Part shown: positions 7,825-15,690 of the stretch, in pieces
How positions within the stretch are numbered: position 1 is the first letter of the stretch
Layout: every line of letters begins with the position of its first letter
Assembly: GCA_965235095.1 (NCBI GenBank)
Contig: OZ249405.1
Reading direction: 5' to 3' (one strand)
Length of the DNA stretch: 64,000 bases
Origin: Fontibacterium abundans
GTDB taxonomy: Bacteria > Pseudomonadota > Alphaproteobacteria > Pelagibacterales > Pelagibacteraceae
Notes under the pieces: model-generated
What the model was told of the DNA's origin: nothing
The model's input: the letters and a program-made list of their open reading frames with translations, nothing else
The model's database searches: none
Translations under genes and position numbers: made by a program

Positions 7825-7986
7825 TTATTGCTAAATTACTTTTAGCTTTAGTTACATAGTTACTCCAAACTATGCGGCCTTAAATTTTCGCCAGTTTTTG
7901 GTGGCCCATAAATTACTAAACATTTTGATCGCGAAAGCGTTAGCCACGTGGGTTGCGCGTTTGGATTTAATTATTAAGGAGAAACT
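7825..7986 (+). other. Long structured leader, possible cis-acting RNA or small RNA
   Basis: This region is visibly richer in G and C than its surroundings. It can form a hairpin at CGCCA/TGGTG (about 7890-7905), a GNRA-loop hairpin CGC-GAAA-GCG (7930-7939), and holds the 8-bp palindrome CCACGTGG (7944-7951). A clear ribosome binding site, AAGGAGAAACT, directly precedes the ATG at 7987. I do not recognise a known riboswitch class. The boundary is set only by the inferred promoter. Confidence 0.35.
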
Positions 7987-8556
7987 ATGCCGAAACTAAA
8001 AGTAATCTCTAACAATAAAGTTAGAGCTAATAGAGAAAATGCCAAGAAGAGTACTGGCCCTAGAACTGTATCTGGAAAAGAGAAGGTTAGTGGCAATGCT
8101 TTATCTCATGGCTTAACAGCAGAAAAACATGTGATTATTGGCGAAAGTATTGAAGAATTTAATACTTTCAAAAATAGCATGTTTAAAGTGTACGAACCGT
8201 TTGGAGCGTACGAGGAGGAAATTTTCATAAAGCTTGTAGAGTTATTATGGAGATTAAGGAGGGTAAGTGTCATTGAAACAGGAATTTATGGAAATGAAAT
8301 TCTAGAATTTGATGCAGACTCTTACAAACCTAAAGCCTCAGATAAAATAACTCATTCTGATTTTAAAGAAGGTGATCAGAATAAAGTTCTAAAAAATCAA
8401 TCCTTAATTGGTGTGGCGTTCACAAGAGATTCCAATGCTGGAAGTTCCTTGTTGAAGTTGAATACAATTGAGGGAAGATTAATTAGTAGAGTTCAATTGT
8501 TTGAAGATCTTCTTTTAAAAGTACAAAAAAGAAGAAGAAAAGGAGAGAAAAAATGA
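7987..8556 (+). CDS. Conserved hypothetical protein with STGPRT...NALSHGL motif
   Basis: The 189-residue protein opens with a basic N terminus and the motif ANRENAKKSTGPRT, then GKEKVSGNALSHGLTAE (about residues 18-47). This pattern (N-x-x-NA-x-x-STGPRT followed by NA-x-HGL) is, to my knowledge, widespread in alphaproteobacterial proteins of unknown function. The middle (residues 55-100) is helical and amphipathic (EEEIFIKLVELLWRLRRV); the C-terminal end is strongly basic (KVQKRRRKGEKK). There is no signal peptide or membrane segment. A strong Shine-Dalgarno sequence and a long leader precede it, and it overlaps the next gene by 4 nt (ATGA). Nucleic-acid binding is a guess from charge only. 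Confidence 0.72.
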   Translation: MPKLKVISNNKVRANRENAKKSTGPRTVSGKEKVSGNALSHGLTAEKHVIIGESIEEFNTFKNSMFKVYEPFGAYEEEIFIKLVELLWRLRRVSVIETGIYGNEILEFDADSYKPKASDKITHSDFKEGDQNKVLKNQSLIGVAFTRDSNAGSSLLKLNTIEGRLISRVQLFEDLLLKVQKRRRKGEKK

Positions 8557-9059
8557 GAAATATATCTGACTCTAAAATCAGCTATTATGGGCGGAATAGA
8601 AGGGGTTTTTTAAACAATCCTCGTTATAAAAGTGATGGCCGTGTCAAAACAAAGCCAACTTTTAATCAGCTCATAAAAGATACTCATAATCAATTAATTG
8701 AAAAATGGGGACCTTATTTGGAAGTTAACGATCCTGCTTTGTATGAATCAATGACTGGAAAAAAAGCTAAAAAACCTGTCTTTGAATTTTCTGAATCAAA
8801 GGAGGAAGTTAAAAAGATTGATACTTCTTATGATGATTTATATGCTTACCAAAAGAAGCGTGAAGCTGAACGTGAGGCTCAACTTGAAAATGAGCTTGAA
8901 AAGTCAAAGAAGAAAGAGATTAAATTCAACTTTACAACACCTAAGAAAGATTGGTCTATTTATGGAGGTTGGGTTAATCCTTTTGAGCCTATCAATAAGG
9001 GCAGATTAGGCAGCACTCAAGAATGGAGGATAGAAAAACCAAAAAGACATTATTATTAA
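8553..9059 (+). CDS. Hypothetical charged protein, partner of the preceding gene
   Basis: I do not recognise this 168-residue protein. It starts with an ATGA overlap on the upstream gene, so the two are translationally coupled. The N terminus is basic and aromatic (YYGRNRRGFLNNPRY), residues 95-125 are a charged, probably helical stretch (YQKKREAEREAQLENELEKS), and the C-terminal part is aromatic and glycine-containing (DWSIYGGWVNPFEP). There are no membrane segments or cysteines. The pair sits between a repeat remnant and a recombinase gene, so mobile or phage-derived origin is plausible. Confidence 0.65.
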   Translation: MRNISDSKISYYGRNRRGFLNNPRYKSDGRVKTKPTFNQLIKDTHNQLIEKWGPYLEVNDPALYESMTGKKAKKPVFEFSESKEEVKKIDTSYDDLYAYQKKREAEREAQLENELEKSKKKEIKFNFTTPKKDWSIYGGWVNPFEPINKGRLGSTQEWRIEKPKRHYY

Positions 9060-9153
9060 CTGTATTTTAAATAGTTACTATAATATAAAGTGATACTTTA
9101 AGTACTATAACTAAATATATGTTTTATATATCTTTTTATGAAAACTTAACTAA

Positions 9154-9525
9154 TTAAATTATGATACTTAACTTATCATTATTATTAAGCTTTTTAATGT
9201 TATTAAGTATTTTTGTGGATGTGCTAAAAGTAGCGAAAACATTGACTTTTGAGACTAGTCTTATCTCATTTTCTATGGAAACTGGTGTTTTTCCAAAGCC
9301 AATAACTATTGAATTGCCTTCGCACCAATAAGCAACTTCACCAAAAGTGACTATATCTCTAGCGTTTTTATCTGGTTTAATGCCTAGATTAGTGGTCTCG
9401 AAGTAAATCTCTTCTCCCCAAGTGTTTATTTGGGCTTTAAATGAGCTTAATTTGGCTAATTTGAGTGCTGTTTGAGAGTTATCTAGATTAAGCTTAAGTT
9501 CAAAGTTATTGAATTTAAGGAGCAT
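9154..9525 (-). CDS. Cyclophilin-like fold protein (TM1367/DUF3830-type)
   Basis: The 123-residue protein fits the small cyclophilin-like beta-barrel family typified by Thermotoga TM1367: WGEEIYFETTN, then a segment matching GDIAYWPxG (here FGEVAYWCEGNSIVIGFGKTP), then EIRLVSKVNVFATF. Catalytic residues of true peptidylprolyl isomerases are absent, and the biological role of the family is not known. It has no signal peptide. It is transcribed divergently from the recombinase gene with an 88-bp intergenic region. The usual proline of the YWPxG core is replaced by Cys. Confidence 0.72.
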   Translation of the reverse strand: MLLKFNNFELKLNLDNSQTALKLAKLSSFKAQINTWGEEIYFETTNLGIKPDKNARDIVTFGEVAYWCEGNSIVIGFGKTPVSIENEIRLVSKVNVFATFSTSTKILNNIKKLNNNDKLSIII

Positions 9526-9584
9526 TATAATGATAAATAACTGTTTTGAGAGATATTGACATCAATTTTTGGTTGTATTAATAG

Positions 9585-9609
9585 TTCCGATAATTAATGG
9601 TTATCGGAA
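9585..9609. promoter_or_regulatory. Perfect 9-bp inverted repeat with 7-bp spacer at the recombinase start
   Basis: TTCCGATAA (9585-9593) and TTATCGGAA (9601-9609) flank TTAATGG, and the repeat ends 4 nt before the recombinase ATG at 9614. TTGACA at 9556-9561 with TTAATA at 9578-9583 gives a promoter candidate whose start would fall inside the repeat. Arm and spacer lengths resemble a tyrosine-recombinase core site; an operator or an RNA hairpin covering the ribosome site are alternatives. Confidence 0.5.
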
Positions 9610-9613
9610 ATTT

Positions 9614-10534
9614 ATGTCAAATATAGTCAAAGATATCAGTTCTATAGAATTAGAAACTTTAGATAATATTAGATCTTCTAAATCAGCAAATACAATTAGA
9701 GCTTACAAGTCTGATTTTAATCACTTTGTAGATTTTTGTAAAAAAAACAATTTTAAGCCATTACCAGCAGATCCTAAAATTGTATCCTTTTATATAACTC
9801 ACCTTTCGTCAAATTCAAAGGTAAGCACATTAAAACGAAGATTAGCTTCTATTAGCGTAATCCATAAAATTAAAGGGCACTATATAGATATTAAACATCC
9901 TCTTATTATTGAAAACCTAATGGGAATTCAAAGAAAGAAGGGTGTATTCCAGAAATCTAAAAATCCAATTTTAATTAATGAATTAAAAGAAATTATTAAT
10001 GTAATAGAAAAAATAGAAAAAACTGAAAATAGAAAAGCTAGAGACAAAGCTTTAATCCTGATAGGATTTTCAGGAGGATTTAGAAGATCTGAATTAGTTA
10101 GTATTGAGTTTGAGGATTTAGAGTTCACAAAAGAAGGATTGAAAATATTTATCAAACGATCAAAAACTGACCAGTCAGGTGAAGGAATAACTAAAGCCAT
10201 CCCCTATTTTAAAGATAAAAATTTTTGCCCAGTTGTCTCTATAAAAAAATGGATTGAAATGAATAAGTATAAAAATAACTCATTAGTTTTTGATATTTCA
10301 GATAAAATGGTTTCTATCTTAATTAAAAAATATTTACTAAAAGCTGGCTTTGATCCAAAAAAATACTCAGGACATAGTTTAAGGTCTGGTTTTGCAACTG
10401 TAGCTGCTGATCATGGAGCCGATGAAAAAAGTATTATGAATATGACCGGTCATAAAACGACATCTATGGTTAGAAGGTATATAAAAGAGTCAAATTTATT
10501 TAAAAATAATGCTTTAAATAATATAAAAATATAA
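9614..10534 (+). CDS. Tyrosine-type site-specific recombinase/integrase
   Basis: The 306-residue protein has an N-terminal SAM-like core-binding domain (residues 20-110, with TIRAYKSDFNHFVDFC) and a catalytic domain with all expected residues: Arg157 in GFRRSEL, Lys184 in RSKTD, His254 and Arg257 in GHSLRSG, His280 in TGHKT and nucleophile Tyr289 in RRYI. The frame is open back to a TTG at 9569, but the ATG at 9614 has a GGAAATTT spacing and starts just before the core domain. It is not next to a tRNA gene, and no paired attachment site is obvious. It marks the mobile character of the 5.8-12.6 kb region. It is not XerC or XerD by context. Confidence 0.92.
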   Translation: MSNIVKDISSIELETLDNIRSSKSANTIRAYKSDFNHFVDFCKKNNFKPLPADPKIVSFYITHLSSNSKVSTLKRRLASISVIHKIKGHYIDIKHPLIIENLMGIQRKKGVFQKSKNPILINELKEIINVIEKIEKTENRKARDKALILIGFSGGFRRSELVSIEFEDLEFTKEGLKIFIKRSKTDQSGEGITKAIPYFKDKNFCPVVSIKKWIEMNKYKNNSLVFDISDKMVSILIKKYLLKAGFDPKKYSGHSLRSGFATVAADHGADEKSIMNMTGHKTTSMVRRYIKESNLFKNNALNNIKI

Positions 10535-10536
10535 TT

Positions 10537-11583
10537 TTATTTATCCCAATAATATTTTTCAGATAATTTTAAATTTAGAGTTTTTTCAAAAATAAATTTT
10601 GCAACCTTGGTACTATTAAAGTGAGTATTATATTTTACCCTTCCTTTTTGACCGATACTTCTTCTTTTTTTATCATTATTTTTTAATTCATGTAATAGAT
10701 TGCCTAAATCTTTGATATTTTTATAAAACACAACTTCATCATCAGAAAAAAAATCGTCAAGTTTAGTTGCTCTATCAATAAAAGTTGTAATCCCATTTGG
10801 AATAAATGAGGATATTCTATCGCTCGAGTACCATTTGAAGGGCAAACCTCTACTTAAATTTAATGCCATTTTTGATTGACTTAATCTCTTATAATATTGA
10901 TCACCCCAAACAGGTTGATTGTTATCTGTACCATAACTATCAAAAATGATATCTGGTAAATTTTTTTTTAATTTTATAATAAAATCTTCACGCTCATCTT
11001 TATAAAATTTTTTTAAAGTAGCTCTGTGCTGTCCGTGACTTAAAGCAACAAATATATCATAAATATTATTAGTAATTTGATCAACTTTAAGATTATCAAT
11101 TGATATATCGCTTGGATTAGGAATGTAAAAAATATTTTTATTTTTTTTATTATAAAATTTTAATGACAAAGGATCACTTGTAACAAAGGAACAGTCTACA
11201 AATGGAACGTACTTATTGAATGTATTTAAGTGTGAGCTGTAATCTGGCCCTGTTGGAATTAAAGAATCTACATACCATTGAGCTATTTTAATATTAGGAT
11301 GAATTTTTTTAATATATTCAAACGTTTTAAAATTTATTCTTGAACAATGACCAAGAATAATAATTGCTGGATCTAGATTTTCTACAATTTCAATAATTTT
11401 TTTATTATAATTTTTTTTATCAAAAAAGAAAAATTTCTTTTCAAAGTCTCTTTCGCTTAATTCATTAACATAAAAATTATTTCTAATAAAACCATTATTT
11501 AATTTTCTTGCTGTTGAGTAATATAATCTAGAACTGTGTCTAAAATGGAAATCTGTAATATGTAATATTTTTAAATTTTTCAT
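10537..11583 (-). CDS. Glycosyltransferase, CgeB-like (group 1-type C-terminal domain)
   Basis: The 348-residue protein resembles the CgeB/DUF3880-type glycosyltransferases. The N-terminal Rossmann-like half begins KNLKILHITDFHFRHSS. The C-terminal half has LSQSKMALNLSRGLPFKWYS followed by a donor-site-like SFIPNGITTFIDRATKL and a late FYKNIKDLGNLLHEL helix region. Such enzymes transfer sugars from nucleotide donors to surface polysaccharide or lipid acceptors. Acceptor and sugar are not predictable. It overlaps the upstream glycosyltransferase gene by 4 nt and ends 2 nt from the convergent recombinase gene, so it belongs to the accessory island. Confidence 0.78.
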   Translation of the reverse strand: MKNLKILHITDFHFRHSSRLYYSTARKLNNGFIRNNFYVNELSERDFEKKFFFFDKKNYNKKIIEIVENLDPAIIILGHCSRINFKTFEYIKKIHPNIKIAQWYVDSLIPTGPDYSSHLNTFNKYVPFVDCSFVTSDPLSLKFYNKKNKNIFYIPNPSDISIDNLKVDQITNNIYDIFVALSHGQHRATLKKFYKDEREDFIIKLKKNLPDIIFDSYGTDNNQPVWGDQYYKRLSQSKMALNLSRGLPFKWYSSDRISSFIPNGITTFIDRATKLDDFFSDDEVVFYKNIKDLGNLLHELKNNDKKRRSIGQKGRVKYNTHFNSTKVAKFIFEKTLNLKLSEKYYWDK

Positions 11584-12623
11584 TCAAGTTCTTTATAAAT
11601 AATATTTATCTGGTTAATTGTTTTATTAATTGAATGTTTAAATTCTTTTAAAGTTTTTTTACTGTAAATATTTATCAAAGATGGAGATTTTATAATTTTT
11701 TGTAATTTATTATAAAGCTCTTCTTTAGTAACGTAATTTAAGAACAGACCATGTCTATTAGTTTCTATTAACCCACCCTTTTTAGAAATTATTGATACGC
11801 AGCCCCTAGAAGCCGCTTCTATAGCAGTTCTACCTAGTGGCTCATTCCAGGTCGATGGAATAACTGCGATTTTAGATTTTTCGAAAATTTTCATAGTTTT
11901 ATCATAAGGTAACCATCCATGATAATTAATTTTTGGATGATCTATTTTATTGTAATGTCTTGGATCGTCCCCAACTATATCACATGACCAAGATTTATTT
12001 TTTTTTAAAATTTCTGAAATTATATTTTTAAATATATTATAGCCTTTAGATTCATTTAACTTTCCCGCAAAAATTATATTATTTTTTTTTTTAGGAATTT
12101 TTTTTGCGACAGTAGTTCCAGGATATATAACAAAGCATTTTTCAGAATCTTTGACTTGCAGATCTTTAAAGAATTGTCTTTTTGTCCATTCACTTACAAA
12201 TATTAATTTATCTAAATTTTTTAACAAATATATTCTTTGATAAGCATACTTAGAGCCACGCAATGTTAAGGGATCGTTGTGATAATATAGTATTATTTTA
12301 TTATTATTATTATTATTTAAAAAAAAATTAGCGGCTTGCGGTCTATTGTGTATTTCAATTATTGATTTTTTTTTTGATATTTTTTTTTTTATATTTTCTA
12401 AATAAAAAGAAGTTCTACCAAATATATAATAAAAAGGTTTTTTTGAAAGATCGCAGCTGATATAATCTTTAGTTAATGGTTTTTCTAGATTTATAGACCC
12501 AAATATTTTAATTTTTTTTTTAAATTTACTTCTTTTTTTAACCTCAGCTATTAAAAGCGAAACAGCCCCTGCTATTTTGTCAGAATAAGTTTCTTTGTAA
12601 GGTAAAATTATATTTATATTCAT
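11580..12623 (-). CDS. Glycosyltransferase family 4 (GT-B, group 1)
   Basis: The 347-residue protein shows the GT4 donor domain: NIIFAGKLNESKGYN near residue 185, INYHGWLPYDKTMKIF, and the EX7E nucleotide-sugar motif in STWNEPLGRTAIEAASRG near residue 260. The N-terminal half (MNINIILPYKETYSDKIAGA) is the acceptor domain. It probably builds lipopolysaccharide or capsule-like glycans at the cytosolic face of the inner membrane. It is coupled to the CgeB-like gene by a 4-nt overlap and lies 7 nt after the MBL-hydrolase gene. The homopolymer-rich DNA (many A8/T8 runs) has not broken the frame. Confidence 0.86.
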   Translation of the reverse strand: MNINIILPYKETYSDKIAGAVSLLIAEVKKRSKFKKKIKIFGSINLEKPLTKDYISCDLSKKPFYYIFGRTSFYLENIKKKISKKKSIIEIHNRPQAANFFLNNNNNNKIILYYHNDPLTLRGSKYAYQRIYLLKNLDKLIFVSEWTKRQFFKDLQVKDSEKCFVIYPGTTVAKKIPKKKNNIIFAGKLNESKGYNIFKNIISEILKKNKSWSCDIVGDDPRHYNKIDHPKINYHGWLPYDKTMKIFEKSKIAVIPSTWNEPLGRTAIEAASRGCVSIISKKGGLIETNRHGLFLNYVTKEELYNKLQKIIKSPSLINIYSKKTLKEFKHSINKTINQINIIYKELE

Positions 12624-12630
12624 TATTAGA

Positions 12631-13416
12631 TTAAATTTTAATTTTTAAACCATCAAAGGCAGGCATTATTTTATTTGAAATCATCTTTAATTTTTTTTTA
12701 AAAGTAGAATAATCAATATCACTATGTAGATTAGTTAATATAGTTTTTTTTGGTTTAATTTTATTAATATAAAATAAGCTTTTTTTAAAATTAAGATGAG
12801 TCGCATGTTTTTTAAATTTTAAACAATCAATAATAAGTAAATTTGGATTTAATATTTTCTTTAAATTCTCTTTAGAAATACTGCTGCAGTCGCTAATATA
12901 GACAATTCCATTAAATAAATACCCATTTGCGTTAATATCTCCATGAGAAACTCTTATTGGATCAAATCTAATTGAGTTTTTATTTTTTTTTATAACAATT
13001 TTATTTTTAATAATTTTATTATTAAGAATTGGCTCATAATATTTACTTTTTTTAAAAAAAAGATAATTAAAAGATTTAAATAAAAAAGATGATGTCTTTT
13101 TGTCAGAATAAACATCTATTTTTTTTTTATTTAACCAAAATATTGGTCTTAATTCATTAATTCCATGAGTTTGATCCGCATGTTCATGAGTGTAAATTAC
13201 AGCATCAATTTTTTTAATGCCATTCTTCAACATTTGATTTTTTATGTCTGGAGAAGTATCGACAATAACATTAATATTTTTATATTTTACAAATATAGAA
13301 CATCTTGTTCTGTAATTTTTAGGATTTTTTTTATTAGCTTTGCCCCAATAACCGTCTATTCGTGGAACTCCCAATGAACTTCCACACCCTAATATAGTTA
13401 CTTCAGTTTTGTTCAT
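12631..13416 (-). CDS. MBL-fold metal-dependent hydrolase (PhnP-like)
   Basis: The 261-residue protein has the metallo-beta-lactamase fold: N-terminal EVTILGCGSSLGVPR, the dimetal motif THEHADQTHGINELRP (HxHxDH) near residue 75, SHGD near residue 160, SDCSS, and NLHSDIDY near the C terminus. The N-terminal GCGxSxGVPR and CRTRCSIF features are typical of the PhnP-like phosphodiesterase branch (cyclic phosphate hydrolases), but no phn genes are nearby, so the substrate is open. It overlaps tatD by 14 nt at the end of the metG-tatD operon. Confidence 0.88.
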   Translation of the reverse strand: MNKTEVTILGCGSSLGVPRIDGYWGKANKKNPKNYRTRCSIFVKYKNINVIVDTSPDIKNQMLKNGIKKIDAVIYTHEHADQTHGINELRPIFWLNKKKIDVYSDKKTSSFLFKSFNYLFFKKSKYYEPILNNKIIKNKIVIKKNKNSIRFDPIRVSHGDINANGYLFNGIVYISDCSSISKENLKKILNPNLLIIDCLKFKKHATHLNFKKSLFYINKIKPKKTILTNLHSDIDYSTFKKKLKMISNKIMPAFDGLKIKI

Positions 13417-14173
13417 TAAAGAAAAAGTTTTTGAAATTTTTAGTTGTTAAATTTGCAACTTCATCTAGAGTAATTCCTTTAATAATTGCAATATTTTCAG
13501 CAACAATTTTAACATTAGCTGGCTCATTAGTTTTGCCTCTCAATGGATCGGGGCTAAGATAAGGAGAGTCTGTTTCAATTAACATTTTTTCCATAGGAAC
13601 ATATTTGACTACACTTCTAAGATCTGTAGATTTTTTAAAAGTGATTATACCGCTGAAGGAAATTAAACACTCAAGATCTAATAAGTTTTTTGCAAAATCT
13701 AAATTACCAGTAAAGCAGTGTATTAAAAATTTTGTTCTACCAAGATACTGTTTAATAATTGAAATGGTATCTTCGTCAGCATCCCTTGTGTGAATGATAA
13801 CAGGAACTCTTTCACTAATTGCAAATTGAATATGTTTTTCAAATGAGTACAATTGATCTTTTTTTTCACTTCTTTTGTAAAAATAATCTAGACCAGTTTC
13901 ACCAAAAGCAATTATCTTTTTACTTTTTTTCTTAATATTTATAAGTTCGTTAAGATCATTTAGGTTATTACTAGTTGAATTTGGATGAATTCCAATTGCT
14001 CCATAAATATTTTCGTACTTTTTAACTATTTCTAAAACTTTTTTTGAGCTTTTTAAACCAGTTCCAATAGTTAATAGTTGTGAAATATTATTTTTTTTGG
14101 CATTTAATAATACCTGGTCAATATTATTAACCAAGGGGTCATAATCAAGATGACAATGAGAGTCTATAATCAT
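13403..14173 (-). CDS. tatD: TatD family metal-dependent hydrolase/deoxyribonuclease
   Basis: The 256-residue protein has the TatD TIM-barrel signatures: IDSHCHLDYDPL at the N terminus, FGETGLDYFYKR near residue 90, HTRDADED, HCFTGN and ETDSPYLSPDPLRGK near residue 205. Family members are metal-dependent 3'-5' DNases or aminoacyl-DNA deacylases. The position directly after metG is the standard metG-tatD arrangement (as with ycfH in Escherichia coli). It overlaps metG by 4 nt and the MBL gene by 14 nt. Confidence 0.92.
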   Translation of the reverse strand: MIIDSHCHLDYDPLVNNIDQVLLNAKKNNISQLLTIGTGLKSSKKVLEIVKKYENIYGAIGIHPNSTSNNLNDLNELINIKKKSKKIIAFGETGLDYFYKRSEKKDQLYSFEKHIQFAISERVPVIIHTRDADEDTISIIKQYLGRTKFLIHCFTGNLDFAKNLLDLECLISFSGIITFKKSTDLRSVVKYVPMEKMLIETDSPYLSPDPLRGKTNEPANVKIVAENIAIIKGITLDEVANLTTKNFKNFFFNEQN

Positions 14174-15690
14174 TGTTTTTTAAATAGAATATTTATCTTT
14201 TCAATTTTTAAATCTTGTTTTAAAGAAAAATTTTTACTTATATTTTTAATAAATCTCTCATCATCAATTATGCTTAAAGAATCTAATATTATTTTAGTTT
14301 TTTCGGGTATGATTGGTTGAAGTAAAATTGATATTTTTCTTATAAATTCTAAAACGGCATATATAATAACGTTTCTTTTTTCTATATTATCTTCTTTTAT
14401 AGACCACGGAGCAGAATCATTTACATACTTATTAACTTCTGAACATAACTGAATAATATTTTTTAGGTAATTATGTATTTCAAGATTATTAAATGTTTTG
14501 ATTAAAGAATCTAAATTCTCCTCAACTAAGTTTAATATTTTTAAGTCTACATTTTCTTTAGGGGAGCACTTTGGAATTACAGAATTTAATTTATTATGAA
14601 CAATTGAACTTATCCTTTGATATAAATTTCCAACATTGTTAGCCAAATCACTGTTAATGCAATTGATCAAGTTTTCTGGAGTTATTTTTCCATCCTCTCC
14701 ATAAATAACCTCCTTCATTAAATAGTATCTAATTTCATCTAATCCATAACTTTCAATAATTTCCAAAGGATCTAAAATATTTCCCTTTGATTTAGACATC
14801 TTTTCTTCTCCAGAAAGTATCCAACCATGAGCAAAAACTTTTTTTGGAGGCCTGATCCCAGCTGCTAATAAAAAAGCTGGCCAATAAACACAGTGAAATC
14901 TTATAATATCTTTACCTATTATATGAACGTCTGCTGGCCAAAATTGATTCTTATTATTCTTCTCAAAATAATCTAAAGCACTAATGTAATTAGTTAGAGC
15001 ATCAAGCCATACGTAAATTATGTGTTTATTATTATTTGGTACGGGTATCCCCCATTTAAAAGATGTTCTGCTTATTGAAAGATCTCTTAAGCCGCTTTTA
15101 ACAAAGCTAATAACTTCATTCTTTCTACTAGTTGGAGCAATAAATTCAGGATTATCGGCATAATATTTTAGTAAAGGATCTTGCCATTTCGAAAGTCTAA
15201 AAAAATAAGATTCTTCTTCCATCCATTCAACTTTTGATCCTGAAATTTTAGAGATTTTAATATCTGACTTAATTTCTATTTCATCTTCTGCGTAAAATGC
15301 TTCATCAGATACGGAATACCAGCCAGAATATTTAGAAATATAAATTTCTTTTTTCTCTTCAAGAATATTCCATAGTTTGGAAACAGTTTCTTTATGTCTG
15401 TTCTCAGTGGTTCTAATAAAATCTGTATTTGTAAGATTTAACTTTTTTGCAAGTTCTATAAAGTTTTGAGAGATTTCATCACAAAAATCTTTCGGGTTCT
15501 TTTTTTGAAGCTCTGCAGCTCTTTGTATTTTTAGACCATGTTCATCTGTACCAGTTAAAAAATTAACATTGTAACCTTCTAGCCTTTTAAATCTGGCAAT
15601 AACGTCTGCAGATATACTTGAATACGCATGACCCATATGTGGTTTTGCTGAGGGATAATATATAGGAGTAGTGAGATAATAATTTTTCAT
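14170..15690 (-). CDS. metG: Methionyl-tRNA synthetase
   Basis: The 506-residue class I synthetase charges tRNA-Met. The HIGH motif appears as PHMGHA at residues 17-22 and KMSKSKG is near residue 300. The length and domain order (Rossmann domain, anticodon-binding helices from about residue 370) match the short form without the C-terminal dimerisation/tRNA-binding domain. The four-cysteine zinc knuckle of the Escherichia coli type is absent from the connective region, which fits the alphaproteobacterial type. It overlaps holB by one base and tatD by four. Confidence 0.96.
   Translation of the reverse strand: MKNYYLTTPIYYPSAKPHMGHAYSSISADVIARFKRLEGYNVNFLTGTDEHGLKIQRAAELQKKNPKDFCDEISQNFIELAKKLNLTNTDFIRTTENRHKETVSKLWNILEEKKEIYISKYSGWYSVSDEAFYAEDEIEIKSDIKISKISGSKVEWMEEESYFFRLSKWQDPLLKYYADNPEFIAPTSRKNEVISFVKSGLRDLSISRTSFKWGIPVPNNNKHIIYVWLDALTNYISALDYFEKNNKNQFWPADVHIIGKDIIRFHCVYWPAFLLAAGIRPPKKVFAHGWILSGEEKMSKSKGNILDPLEIIESYGLDEIRYYLMKEVIYGEDGKITPENLINCINSDLANNVGNLYQRISSIVHNKLNSVIPKCSPKENVDLKILNLVEENLDSLIKTFNNLEIHNYLKNIIQLCSEVNKYVNDSAPWSIKEDNIEKRNVIIYAVLEFIRKISILLQPIIPEKTKIILDSLSIIDDERFIKNISKNFSLKQDLKIEKINILFKKQ

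Noticed and set aside
12300..12420. Dense homopolymer and ATT repeats, considered as phase-variation tracts in the GT4 gene
   Set aside because: Such tracts occur throughout this AT-rich window, including in essential genes, so nothing marks these as contingency loci.
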